A DNA stretch of 64,000 bases. It comes from Acanthacorydalis orientalis (lineage: Eukaryota; Arthropoda; Insecta; Megaloptera; Corydalidae). Shown here one piece after another: positions 24,616 to 35,549 of this stretch. A program made the translations under genes and the position numbers. The notes under the pieces were generated by a model. That model saw only the letters and a list, made by a program, of their open reading frames with translations. It made no database searches and was not told where the DNA came from. Position 1 is the stretch's first letter, and the number at the start of each line of letters is the position of its first letter. The stretch lies in assembly GCA_034766995.1 (NCBI GenBank), contig CM068313.1, positions 2,326,501-2,390,500 on the forward strand. The letters are read 5' to 3'.

Positions 24616-25275
24616 GGTATAGAAAAATGGTGGGAATACTGCGGCTCCCAAAGCTACTCTGTACGGCTCCCGAGACAATACTGGGTTTCATCGACATTTT
24701 TTCCTAAACTTTTATATTAAAAATCTTTAATAATATAGTATGTACTGATATTATATATAAACAGGCAATTCACATTACCTTTTCAAACATCCGTATGCCA
24801 TCTGTCCACACTGCTGTTTAAGATAGCTTAACAGTTATGTGCAGTCATTAAAAAAATAAAACTATGCTATTTTGTTAATTAAGAACTGCTGAATGCAATA
24901 AAACCAAATTCGAGACGGGTTACTGTGTAAACTTTTGAGAAAAATATCTTTGAAAGTGCAACTTTTAACTGGAAAAATCAAGACTCAATCATAGTCTTCA
25001 GCGAGTAGAGATTAAACATGTTCTGCTTTGGTGAGCAGGACTACTATACAATTGTATTTTTATATTAGGTCGGTAGGAAAATAATTGCGGTACTGTATAT
25101 GAATTTTAATGTCATAAATTATTATGACATTATATTGTCGCAATTATTTTCAAACCAACCTAATAAATACAATTTTAAAATAATAAATTATATGGTTCTT
25201 ACCATTCAACAATGTATGAAAAATATTTTATGTGGTTCTTATTATCGAATAATTTAATCGCCCATCCCTGGTATA
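24616..25275 (+). mobile_element. hAT-like element, copy A, with a nested MITE
   Basis: The sequence GGTATAGAAAA stands on both sides (about 24615-24625 and 25270-25280), consistent with an 8-bp or longer target duplication. The right end reads CGCCCATCCCTG, a hAT-style terminus. The left part carries GCGGCTCCCAAAGCTACTCT. The body aligns in reverse orientation with 44395-44790. No transposase frame remains. A 99-bp mariner MITE sits inside at 25065-25163, so this copy predates that insertion. Confidence 0.7.
25065..25163. mobile_element. 99-bp mariner MITE, almost a perfect palindrome
   Basis: The left end is TTAGGTCGGTAGGAAAATAA; the right end on the minus strand is TTAGGTTGGTTTGAAAATAA. 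The arms extend inward to TGTCATAA, leaving almost no loop. TA flanks both sides (25063-25064 and 25164-25165). The ends match the deleted mariner at 1460-1927, so the same transposase probably moved it. Confidence 0.9.
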
Positions 25276-25499
25276 GAAAATCGAAAATTGTAAAATAGTA
25301 CAAAGGTACTGATTTTTGAGTTCATGTCAATGTTGTGGATAGAATTACCATTACTATTAATTTAAGGATTTATTGAAAAATTTTAATAAGTGCCTATTAA
25401 TCATTTTTGATTGATACATAAAAATATTAATATATTTTGTATTAGTGATGTAATTTTGATTGATAAGTGGAAAAAATATATCTGAAGCTCAAATTATAT

Positions 25500-25975
25500 A
25501 TTCGATTATAGAAGCAATATTTATTTCTTATTTTTAAGGTTTTGAGAGAAAAATGAAATGGTTCTAAAATTAATTTTCGTCTGTAAAAATTGCATTTTTA
25601 TTAATCAATTTTATTTTTGTAATTAAATTTTTATTTCTTATTTTTAAGGTTTTGAAATAAAAATACAATTGTCCTAAAATCTATTTCCAGCTATAAAAAT
25701 TGCATTTTATTTTAATCAATATTATTTTTGAAGTAAAATGTTCATTTCTTATTTTTAAGGTTTTGAGAGAAAAATAGAATGGTTCTAAAATTAATTTCCT
25801 GCTATAAAAATTGCCTTTTATATTAATCAACATTATTTTTGCAATAAAATGTTTATTTTTTATTTTAAGTTTTTGAGAAAAAAATAGTATGGTTCTAAAA
25901 TAAGTTTCCGCTTATATAAACTGCACTTTATGCCAATCAATACTATTCTTGCTAGAAAATTATTATTTTTGTTAA
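25500..25975 (+). repeat. ~117-bp tandem repeat, four copies
   Basis: Landmarks TTATTTCTTATTTTTAAGGT, TGGTTCTAAAAT and ATAAAAATTGCATTTTA recur at about 117-bp intervals. The first three copies are closest; the fourth is diverged. Confidence 0.85.
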
Positions 25976-27150
25976 ATATAATCGATTATCAACGAGAAAG
26001 ATTGATTCGTAGAAATTTTTATAATTTTCAATTTTTGAACCGAAAAAAACGACGAACTATAGTATAGAAAAATTGGTGAAAAATTAACATCACACAGAAT
26101 CGATTTCTTTTCATTTAAAATCAAAAATCGAGTACAAAATGACACTGATCGGTAAATAAAATCTCATTTTTGAATATAGAACAAATTTTATTTACAGAAA
26201 ACATTGATTCAGACAAAAAAAATGTTTTTTTTTTATACTAAAATTCACTATTTTCAATTCAGAACACTTTTTTTACTAAGACTGTCTATTTTTTACTGAA
26301 AATGTTTATTTGTTCTAAAATTTGATACCTGGAAGCCAAATTTTATATTTAAATAAATGAAAGTATTTTTTTTTCATTTTTAGTACCTCGAGAGAAGAAT
26401 GAAATTTATCAAAAGTAGACTTTCAGCTATAAAGATTGTATTTTGAATTAGTTTGTTAAAAAAATGATTATTTTAGATAAATATAATTGATAACTAACGG
26501 TAAAGAGTGAATTATATCGAATTTAAAAATTATAAATTTTTAATCTGAAAAAAAAGACTACCTACAAGTATGGAAAATTGGTGGACAATTCATATTTTAT
26601 AAATTCATATGTTCTCATCATAAATTAAATGTCGGATAAAAAATAAGAGAAATCAATAATTAAATTCACATTTTTGAACATGACGAAATTTTTTTTAAAA
26701 ATAAAAAACTATTTCAGGATATAAAACGTTTTTTTATTATCTTTTTCGCCCAAGATCTAAAATTTTTACAAAAAAAAATATTTTCGTACTAGAAATACTT
26801 CCTTTCAACCAAACAAAAAATTATAAAGCAAAATTTTCTTTTTAAATAAAGACATTTAATTTTTTTTTAGATCTTAAGTGAAGAAAAGAATAATCAGAAA
26901 ACGATTTTTGAAAATAAAATTGATATTTTCGTCTAATTATATTTTTATATGGAAAACTTTTTGTTTTTCTTTACATTAATCAATAAATAATTTTCATTTA
27001 TATCGATTTTCAATTTTTGACCCAAAAGAAATTTGTGGAAAATGAACATTATTATCATTCAATCACTTTTTTGCCATGAGAAATTAAAATTCTGGTATAA
27101 AATAAGACCAGTCGATAATTATAGACCAATATTTGAACATAGAAATAAAT
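25976..27150 (+). repeat. ~500-bp degenerate higher-order repeat
   Basis: GAAAAATTGGTGAAAAATT (26067), GAAAATTGGTGGACAATTC (26571) and TTTGTGGAAAATGAAC (27031) are spaced about 460-505 bp. Each is followed some 60-70 bp later by an AATAAGA/AAATGAC...TTTTTGAAC(A/T) block (about 26120-26175, 26639-26682, 27100-27140). Very AT-rich and gene-free. Confidence 0.55.
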
Positions 27151-27710
27151 TTTTGCCTCAAAAATGATTTCATTCACACAACTCAAATAAAAAAACCACC
27201 AATAAAAAAAATCCAAGAGAGAAAAATAACCAATAAAAATCCATATTTCGATAAGACCTGTATACTTTTCTACTTTCTCGCTCCTCTTTTTATTTTCTAT
27301 ATAGAAAATCCTCTTATTAAATTAATCTTACATATTTTATACTACAAATTCATACTTATTTTTATTTAGTTGAAATCTTCCGATTTCGCTCAATATCACT
27401 GATTCTGAAAACCGAATCTCACAAGTGAAGCGTTTTAAAATTTCATTGCGCAGAAACATTCGATAAAAATTTAATATGAAACAGCAGGTTTATAAATAAA
27501 TACTCGGCTGTTAATGTAAGTTTCCAGCTATAAACTTTGGATTTCTCTCTCAAATAGCCATTGTTTTCTATTTTATGATAAAGCAATAATAGTTTATCTT
27601 ATTTATTGCCTTTTTCTAGCTTTGAGCACTGTTTAGTTAGTCTTTTATTGTGCTTATAAATTATGAAGCCTTTAACTTTTGCGAATTTCGCACATTCTTT
27701 TTCTTTATAT
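27151..27710. other. Gene-free AT-rich stretch
   Basis: The 78-codon frame at 27133-27369 is low-complexity Lys/Asn/Ile and has no domain. Nothing else is supported. Confidence 0.45.
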
Positions 27711-27874
<164 letters not shown>

Positions 27875-27899
27875 GAGACCAGGGATAAGTGAACAACAG

Positions 27900-28507
27900 A
27901 GCTAAGTGAAAGGTATTTATTATAAAATTGATGTATATAAATTACATAATAAATACTTTGTATTGTATATTTGGATTTTAATAACACAACAGCTCTCAAT
28001 TGCTTCTTTGTCAGTATTGAAGAAGACTTATCATAATAGAATTCTTTATTAGGTTAGGTATTCATTTTAGGAACATTTTATGAGTTTGTAGTTTTATATT
28101 TAAAATTGTTATATTTAAAATTATTTATATAGTTAATGATGTATTTTATTATTGCTCAGAATTATTAGAAAGCCCCATATATGATAATACAGTCATTAAA
28201 TGTTTTATGTTTTCCGGTTGACATCTTTGCAGATTATTTTAATACAGATTTTTATTATCAAAGTATTTGGATTTTGATAACTCAAGAACTCTCTTTTTTA
28301 TCGGTTGGTTGGTTAGCTATTAGGGCTGTAGGGAGCTTTGGCAGTTAAGATCTTTAGGGCTCGTCTTTTTTTTATCGGTATTGCAGGAAATCTGTCAAAA
28401 TATAATTCTTTGTTAGATAAGGTATTCATTTTAGGAACATTTTATGAGGCTGTAGTATTAATTAATTTATATTAACTTATTGAAAACGATTAGAATGTTA
28501 AAGTATT

Positions 28508-28551
<44 letters not shown>

Positions 28552-28969
28552 TATATGTATAGTTAATGCTGTATTTAATTATTTCTCATTATTGTTAGAA
28601 ATCATCATGAATGATGATATAGTCATTAAATTGCTTATGTTTTTCGCTTGACATCTTTACAAATTATTTTAATAAAGGTATTTATTATGAAATTTTTTGT
28701 CTATAAATTTCATAAAATTTACTTTGTATTGTATATTTCGATGTTCATAGCTCAAAAGCTCTCTTTTTTATCGGTTGGTTGGTTAAGGGTAGGGCTTTAG
28801 AGAGCTTTGACAGCTAAGGCTATTAATTCCCATCTTTTTAATCGGTATTGCAGGAAACCTGTCAAACTATAATTCTTTGTTAGATAAGGTATTCATTTTA
28901 GGAACAGTTTATTAGACTGTAGTATTAATTAATTCATATTAACGTATTAAAAATGATTAAAATGTTAAA

Positions 28970-29006
<37 letters not shown>

Positions 29007-29329
29007 GTTAATGCTGCATTCAATTATTGCTTATAATTATTAAAAAGCATCATAAATGATTTTATGTTTTTTGCTTGACAAACTTACAAATTATTTTAAT
29101 CAAGGTATTTATTATGAAATTTATGTCTATAAATTTCATATTACATACTTTGTATTGTATATTTGGATTTTGATAACTCAACACCACCTTTTTTATCTGT
29201 ATTGTAAAAACTTATCAAAATATAATTCTTTATTAGGTTAGGTATTCGTTTTAGGAAAATTTTACGAAGCTTTAGTATTAATACATTTATATCAACTTAT
29301 TGGAAATAACTAATCGAATGTTAAAGTAT

Positions 29330-29379
<50 letters not shown>

Positions 29380-29930
29380 AGTTAATGTTGTATTCAATTA
29401 TTGCTCATAATTATAAGAAAGCATCATAAATGATAATGTAGCCATTAAATGTATTGTTTTTCGCTTGATATCTTTACAAATTATTTTAATTGAGGTATTT
29501 ATTATAAAATTGCTGTCTAAAAATTCTATAATATATACTTTGTATTGCATATTTGGATTTTAATAACACAACAGCTCCCTTTTTTGTCAGTATTGAAGAA
29601 AACTTATCATAATATAATTCTTTATTAGGTTAGGTATTCATTTTAGGAACATTTTATGAGTCTGTATAGTTAAGGACTTCAACACTCATCTTTTTTATCG
29701 GTATTGCAGGAAACCAGTCAAAATATAATTCTTTGTTAGGTTAGGTATTCATTTTAGGAACACTTTATGAGGCTGTAGTATTTTTAATTTATATTAACTT
29801 ATTGAAAATGATTAGAAAGTTAAGGTATATATATATATATATACTGATGCATTCAATTATTGCTTATTAATTATTAAAATAATCATAAATGATAATAAAG
29901 TAATTAAATGGTTTACGTTTCTTGCTTGAC
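27900..29930 (+). repeat. Five- to six-copy tandem repeat, units ~380-430 bp, TA-punctuated
   Basis: Landmarks recur: GGTATTCATTTTAGGAACAT at about 28057, 28422, 28888, 29633 and 29740 (29242 is a variant), GTATAGTTAATGCTGTATT, and GACATCTTTACAAATTATTT. A sub-block ATCGGTTGGTTGGTTA occurs only in the units near 28300 and 28780. TA arrays at about 28508-28560, 28976-29003, 29334-29375 and 29826-29843 fall at the same place in each unit. Confidence 0.9.
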
Positions 29931-30157
29931 ATCTTTGAAATTATTAAATCTAATTAGATCTGATCTGCTTCTAACCATGCTTGACCTAATCATACCTGAA
30001 CTGACAGTTGATTACACGCCAATGGAAAAGGTATTACCGAAAATTGCATGTTCGAAGGATTTTATTTTAAAATAACTGACTCTTTAGAATACTTTTTAGT
30101 CTATGTTGATTCCGACTTGAAAATCAAATTAGAAAATTATAAAAGCTGACTCTTATA

Positions 30158-30375
30158 TATTTCATCTATTATGCAGAATAGAAACGATTCTTATTCCTAC
30201 AGTGAAATGCAAAAAAATTCTGCTAATATAAGATTCCTAGTTACAGAAAAAAATAAAACTGTAAAATAAATCACACTAGAAAAAAAATATTCAATTCGAT
30301 TTGATTTTCTATCGATAAAAAATGGACGAAAACAATCAAAAAAGAATGAATTACCGCGAATTTTCTTTTTAAAAA
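30158..30375 (+). repeat. ~220-bp direct duplication, copy 1
   Basis: Shares AGAATAGAAACGATTCTTA, TTCCTAGTTA, AAAAAAATAAAACTGTAA and TTTGATTTTCTATC with 31540-31745 in the same orientation. About 85-90 % identity by eye with indels. Confidence 0.8.
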
Positions 30376-30720
30376 CACGTTCAGTTCAAATATATATATC
30401 AGTGTTACAACAAATCTTCGAACGCCGTCCGTTCGACCAAATTGAATTTCTTTCTCTGGCGCAGCACCGTTCGATCGTCCGGTTGCAGTTGCATTCCCGA
30501 ATTAGTGTCTCCCGTCGCGTCACTAAAACGTTAATGTACGGGAGTGAGGTTATGAATTTTAAGTGCGCGCCACTAAATTATTCATAGCTTCGAAACTATG
30601 CCATTATTACTGTGTTATTCGCAAGAATGTTCGCGCGGAAGTGCAAGTATAAATTTAAAATAGTTATTACCATTTTAATAGAAAAATCTTGCGAGGAAAA
30701 TTCATGGCAGAGGATGAACA
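30376..30720. other. Gene-free stretch with CpG-containing segment
   Basis: Segment 30418-30580 is richer in CpG and contains CCACTAAATTATTCATAGC. The 61-codon frame at 30402 has no motif. Possibly conserved non-coding DNA. Confidence 0.3.
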
Positions 30721-30773
30721 TATATATATATATACATACATACATAATATATATATATATATATATATATATA
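30719..30773. repeat. (TA)n microsatellite
   Basis: Two TA arrays with a short CATACATACATA interruption. Overlapping frames on both strands are artefacts. Confidence 0.9.
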
Positions 30774-31539
30774 AGGATTTGTGTGTATAAGAGGCCATTG
30801 AAAAGATCCCCCTGGTTTTAAAACATAATTTCTCTCCGCAATTAAAATTTATAATCATGGGGTTCGTTGTGAAATATTCATCCATTTAACAAGTGTACAG
30901 AACTAAGAATCTGCTTGTACGTTCCATACGGAAGTTGTAGTTCTTATGTAATTAGTTTTTAAATTTCTTTGAGAGCTGAACTAAATGTAAATATCCATAA
31001 AATTAATTTGAAAAAATCGAAAAAAAATATATTACTACTTAATTTATATCCACAGATAAATTCTATTAATAATTTATAAAAGAATAATGTAACAGGAAAC
31101 GGTTGCTAGATAGTCTGGCGTTTCAGACTTTCTGAGAATTCTAACCTAACTTTTTTACTCTCAAAGAGTGAGTACTGTCTGATTACATGCCAGTGTCTTT
31201 AAGAGTGTTTTCAAATTTCTTGGATATTTGTTATAAATGTTTACTGAAAAAAGTTTTAGAGAGAGTTGGGTTTCAGTTTTTAATCTGTTTGATTTATAGA
31301 TTTTTCTCTATCTTAGCGGGCTGAAGATAGACTAGTATTTTCATCGAAATGAGTATCAGGAATAATCAAAAATTATCAGTAATGACTTGTTAAATAAATT
31401 TGATCAAAACATTTTTTTAATCGCTCGCAGTGATTCGACATGTGAGAAATTTAATTGTTAAAAATTACTCAGGTCTTAAAAATCAATCACAAATGTTCAT
31501 ACTTTGATAATAAATTTATCAGTTTCTCACTCTTTTATT
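30774..31539. other. Gene-free AT-rich stretch
   Basis: No coding frame or RNA gene seen. Weak similarity to the 183-bp monomer landmark (CTGAAGATAGACTAG... GAGTATCAGGAATAATCA, about 31321-31365) suggests a decayed copy. Confidence 0.4.
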
Positions 31540-31745
31540 TTTCATCCATTTTACAGAATAGAAACGATTCTTACAGTGAAATACAGTTCGAATTTTGCCA
31601 CTATATGATTCCTAGTTATAGAAAAAAATAAAACTGTAATATAAATCACACTACAAAAAATATATTCAATCCGATTTGATTTTCTATCAAAAAAAATGGA
31701 CGAAAAAAGCAAAGAAGAATAAATTACAACGAATTTAAAAAAAAT
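31540..31745 (+). repeat. ~220-bp direct duplication, copy 2
   Basis: The partner of 30158-30375. The minus-strand frame at 31551-31748 lies across it and is not a gene. Confidence 0.8.
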
Positions 31746-31861
31746 CATCGATTTTTTTTCTTATCGATAAATTACATTTTATAAAAGATCCGTGCAAGTA
31801 GTTTCAGAAAATAAAATTTCAATTCACAAACTGTTCATAGTTTCATTTTAGATTAAGAATT

Positions 31862-31990
31862 ATTTTCTGTACCTTGTCGCTCTGAAGATGATATCATCGT
31901 CATCCGAATGAGCATGAATAATAATCAGAAATGATCAAAAACAATCTATTTTACACTTTTGAACAGAAAATTTCCTGTATAAATATTTGT
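31862..31990 (+). repeat. Solo monomer of the 183-bp family
   Basis: CTGTACCTTGTCGCTCTGAA, GATGATATCATCG and GAGCATGAATAATAATCAGA follow the order of the unit at 2.03-2.86 kb. Confidence 0.6.
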
Positions 31991-32099
31991 CTCTTACTGA
32001 AACTCTCACAGATCTCCAGAAACTAAACTGTGCTCTCAATTCGCAAATAGATATTTGTGGTGTGGTGAAATTATATCGATTGGAAATGTAATTATCGTC

Positions 32100-32479
32100 T
32101 CCGTTTTCATTTTATATATATATATATATATATATATCCGAAACCGAAAGTTTCAGAAAAAAAATATCCCACGCCGACGTTCTTTTCAACAAGATAGACA
32201 CATAAGCGCACACACACACACACACAAACGTGGCGCCGTTTAACGTAAACGGGCCCGACAACATCTTTCAAACAGAGAGAATGGCTGTCACAGCGGATAA
32301 AAAAACCCTCTTCGCGGCAATGGAACGTATTAAAAAGTACGAAAAGAGCTTAATGACGACACGTTAACGTACAGTTCTGGCGTTAAAATTCCTCTGAACG
32401 CGTCCGTCCCGTTCCTGTTCAGGCGCTCTCGCTCGCGCGCCGGAATCGAACTAGCGAGTGAGCGACACACACACACACC

Positions 32480-32534
<55 letters not shown>

Positions 32535-32738
32535 GTGTGTGTGTCTGCATATATACACTCATACTTTTTTCCACACACGTGTAATGTAACGGTTAAGTGT
32601 AGAGGGTTCATTGAAATTTTGTCATTATAGCTTAATGTGCTTTTGTTCGCAATATATCTACTATAACTTGTTCCTGACAGGTTTTGATGTGGTGAACATG
32701 TGTGAGGGTTACATTATATAAGACTATATATATGTATG

Positions 32739-32785
<47 letters not shown>

Positions 32786-33180
32786 GTTTGAATGTGTGTA
32801 CAAAAATGTATGTATGAGAAGCGTGCGCATGTTGCCATCCGACAAGGCCTCTATCTGAATTGACGCGTGTTCATTGTTTCATTTGTAATTAATTTTCTCG
32901 ATAAATGATATAGAACGTGTTTGTAATATTTTGATGTGTATATATATATATATTCATTCGAGTTTAAGTAACATGTATGTAACGAGTTGACTGTTATTAT
33001 GAGCTAAATGTTTAGCTGCAGTTTAATTCGAATATAGCGCTATATGAACGTTTATTTTTGTAAAGAAATTGTTGTCTCGATAAATAAGAAGAAAATATAG
33101 AAGGGATTTTTTTATATTTTATGAATTAATTCTTGTTTCATCACACAAACAATAAATTTGTCAAACTTGAGCTGAGGGAA
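32100..33180. other. Gene-free stretch with microsatellites
   Basis: TA arrays lie at about 32114-32138, 32482-32545 and 32742-32784, with (CA)n at 32210-32226 and 32465-32478. CpG-richer DNA is at 32230-32460. Open frames here are short and cross the microsatellites. No gene supported. Confidence 0.5.
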
Positions 33181-33188
33181 GACCTGAA

Positions 33189-33680
33189 CGGAGAAGAAGA
33201 CACCGAAACAGAGATGAAAACGGAGTAGAGGAGACGAGAACTGATTAGAAGAGACTATAACTGTGTAGAGGAGACTATAACGGAGTAGAGGAGACTATAA
33301 CCAAGTAGAAGAAACTATAACGGATTAGATGAGAGTAGAACGGATTTGATGAGAGCAGAGCGGATTAGATGAGAGCGTTCTACTCTCATCTAAACCGTTC
33401 TACTCTCATCTAATCCGTTCTGTTCTCATCAAATCCGTTCTACTCTCATTTAATCCGTTATAGTCTCCTCTACTCCGTTATAGTCTCCTCTACACAGTTA
33501 TAGTCTCCTCTACATAGTTATAGTCTCCTCTACATAGTTATAGTCTCTTCTACTTGGTTGTAGTCTCCTCTACTCCGTTATAGTCTCCTTTATTCCGTTA
33601 TAGTCTATGTTTAATCCGTTCTGGATTATATGAGAGCAGAACGGACTAGATGAGAGTAGAACGTGTTTGATGAGACCAGG
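33189..33680. repeat. 20-bp minisatellite with two orientation reversals
   Basis: Units run head to tail on one strand to 33376, for example CGGAGTAGAGGAGACTATAA at 33281-33300 and CGGATTAGATGAGAGTAGAA at 33321-33340. At 33377 the array flips to the reverse complement (GTTCTACTCTCATCTAATCC, GTTATAGTCTCCTCTACTCC) for about 12 units. Near 33620 it flips back for about 3 units. Both arms show the same order of unit types outward from the centre: the GAGAG type first, the GAGACTATAA type second. A single strand could fold into a hairpin with arms of roughly 160-200 bp. Confidence 0.95.
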
Positions 33681-33689
33681 ACGGGACAC

Positions 33690-34720
33690 CTGAATTATTA
33701 ATTTCCAAATTCTAAAATGATTTTTATCAAAAAAATGTATTTTCATAGAATTCTTTCCAAAAATTGTATTTCAACTGACTTTCCCGTTACCCGTAATTAT
33801 TTTTGTAGTTATTTTAAAGTTTTATTCTGCGATAAATACAATTACAAATATTTCACAGAACATAATATTAATTCAAAGTATTTTTAACAATGAGAACTAG
33901 TGCATTTATAATTTTTAGTCTATACGTTAAGAAAATCTTCTCAGAAGATCTGCTCGCACGCACTCACCCGATCTGTTCCATGAAATCTCAACGGAGCCAG
34001 CAATCCGTATCCGTGCGAGCATATGATTTTTCAAAACGTTTATAATACATACACCCCCGTACGTACGCGAGCAACGAACCCGGCGTCGCCGGTGTCGCGC
34101 ACGACGCAACATTTAATGTATGGAAAAACATGCAGATTGTCAATGCGAGTGGTGATGCGCTTAGCGTATTTGTGATTTATCGTTTCAAGGCTACGAGGGT
34201 CATGACGGGAATTGATGTTGCTCTTGAAGTGATTTAGCAAGTACGAAAACAGAGGGTCGCAGCCATCCGAGCGCCGCCCCCGGTCCCCGGTCTCGGCAGA
34301 CGCGGAGGGTTGTTTTCATGCTAATGAACTTCAAAATTACACTAATTTTTAGTTCGGTCGCTCGCCGGCTAGAACTCGGATACATGACGCACTGGTGGGC
34401 GTGTTCGGTGCGTGGGGGCGCCCTTTATTCTCTTTGAAAAAAAAACAGCTCAGTGCATTTTCGACGAACACTCTTTAGAACAGTGTTGTTTACATACATA
34501 CATACATGTATATATATATATAGAGAGAGAGAGAAATATTAATTCATACATTACAGTGAATTTCCCTACAGTCTTGGAAACTAGATTGATGAATTTCTGT
34601 CTCAGAAAAATATTTATTTTGTGATGTGAAACAAGAATTAATTTGTGAAATATTAATATAAAGTTCTTTCTAGATTTTCTCCGTTTTTCTCTGAAAAATA
34701 TGTCCAGAAAATTGAAATAA
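33690..34720. other. Gene-free stretch with CpG-rich segment
   Basis: CpG-rich at about 33940-34380 (TACGTACGCGAGC, GGCGTCGCCGGTGTCGCGC). Overlapping minus-strand frames of 61-66 codons have no motifs. A short (TA)n-(GA)n tract is at 34509-34533. Confidence 0.35.
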
Positions 34721-34728
34721 ATTCTTAA

Positions 34729-34864
34729 CCCTTTCAGCGTTTATGTCGAGTATACTCGTCATGTAGAAAAAAATCTCTTTTGCTATTTATTTTAAAATTT
34801 AGGTGAAAAAATATATTTGTATTTTTAGCATATTTAAGAATATTTCAGAATAGTATTTTTCTCT
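34729..34864 (+). mobile_element. piggyBac-type 5' end, copy A
   Basis: TTAA (34725-34728) followed by CCCTTTCAGCG and TCGAGTATACTCGTCATGTA. The downstream TATTTGTATTTTTAGCA and GAATATTTCAGAA are shared with copies at 35025 and 35550. Only the 5' part is present; a 183-bp-family monomer follows. Confidence 0.75.
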
Positions 34865-35018
34865 ACCCTGAGAATGTTCTGTACTTTGACGCTCTGAAGA
34901 TAATTGAATTTCATATAAGCAAGATCATAAATGATCTATGATTATTTAATGAGTACGTTTAATCAGAAACATTTGTATGATTTGCAAAATAAGAAAAAAG
35001 TCCATTTGTGAAGAAGAT
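34865..35018 (+). repeat. Solo monomer of the 183-bp family
   Basis: CTGTACTTTGACGCTCTGAA, ATAAGCAAGATCATAAATGA and TTTAATCAGAAACATT follow the unit order seen at 2.03-2.86 kb. Confidence 0.6.
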
Positions 35019-35024
35019 TGTTAA

Positions 35025-35215
35025 CCCTTTAAGCGATTATATAGTAGAGTACGCTTGTCATGAAAAGATAGAATTTTTTTGTTTGATGTCGAGTATACTT
35101 GTCATGTAGAAAAAAATTAGATTTTGCTATTTACTGTAAAATTTAGGTAAAAAATATATATTTGTAATTTTAGCACACTTTAGAATATTTCAAAGGCAGT
35201 TTTCTCTCAGAACTA
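35025..35215 (+). mobile_element. piggyBac-type 5' end, copy B
   Basis: TTAA (35021-35024) then CCCTTTAAGCG. It contains TGTCGAGTATACTTGTCATG and TTTGTAATTTTAGCACACTT, as in the other copies. The copy stops where mitochondrial-like sequence begins. Confidence 0.75.
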
Positions 35216-35540
35216 AATTAAATAAAATTATATACAATCTCTCGTTGATTATCGATTACGGAACAGATTCCTCTAATTAAATTAAAATACCGATAATTTT
35301 TTTCAGTTTTGAGATTATATCTATTACTACCATATTTAATATATTTACATTTTTTAATAATAGGGTATCTAATCCTAGTTTATAATTACATTTTAATAGC
35401 CTCATAAAATTACTTAAATAAATTTAAATTTAATTTAAATTTCGCCTTAAAATTATTCTTCTAATTTATACTATTATCAATTAACGTCAGTATTGGCGAT
35501 AAGGATCCTGTATGACTTTTCTCTAGAAATACATTATTAA
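35216..35540 (-). pseudogene. rrnS: NUMT: mitochondrial 12S rRNA fragment
   Basis: Read on the minus strand, this stretch contains AAACTAGGATTAGATACCCT followed by ATTATT, the universally conserved 12S (small subunit) segment used as an insect PCR primer site (35356-35386 on the window). Further along the minus strand come GGTAGTAATAGATATAATCT, CGGTATTTTAATTTAATTAG and AGGAATCTGTTCCGTAATCG followed by ATAATCAACGA, in the correct order of insect 12S domain III. Toward the 5' side AAGGCGAAATTTAAATT precedes them. The fragment is partial (about 325 bp of roughly 800). It lies between piggyBac ends, so it is a nuclear copy, not mitochondrial DNA. Boundaries are good to about 15 bp. Confidence 0.9.
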
Positions 35541-35549
35541 TCAATTTAA

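Noticed and set aside
33189..33680. CRISPR-like regular repeat
   Set aside because: Units are contiguous 20-mers without spacers, they change orientation, and the DNA is eukaryotic. It is a minisatellite.
35216..35540. Whole window as mitochondrial or contaminant DNA
   Set aside because: Only one partial 12S segment is mitochondrial-like and it is flanked by nuclear transposons. No other mitochondrial gene is present.
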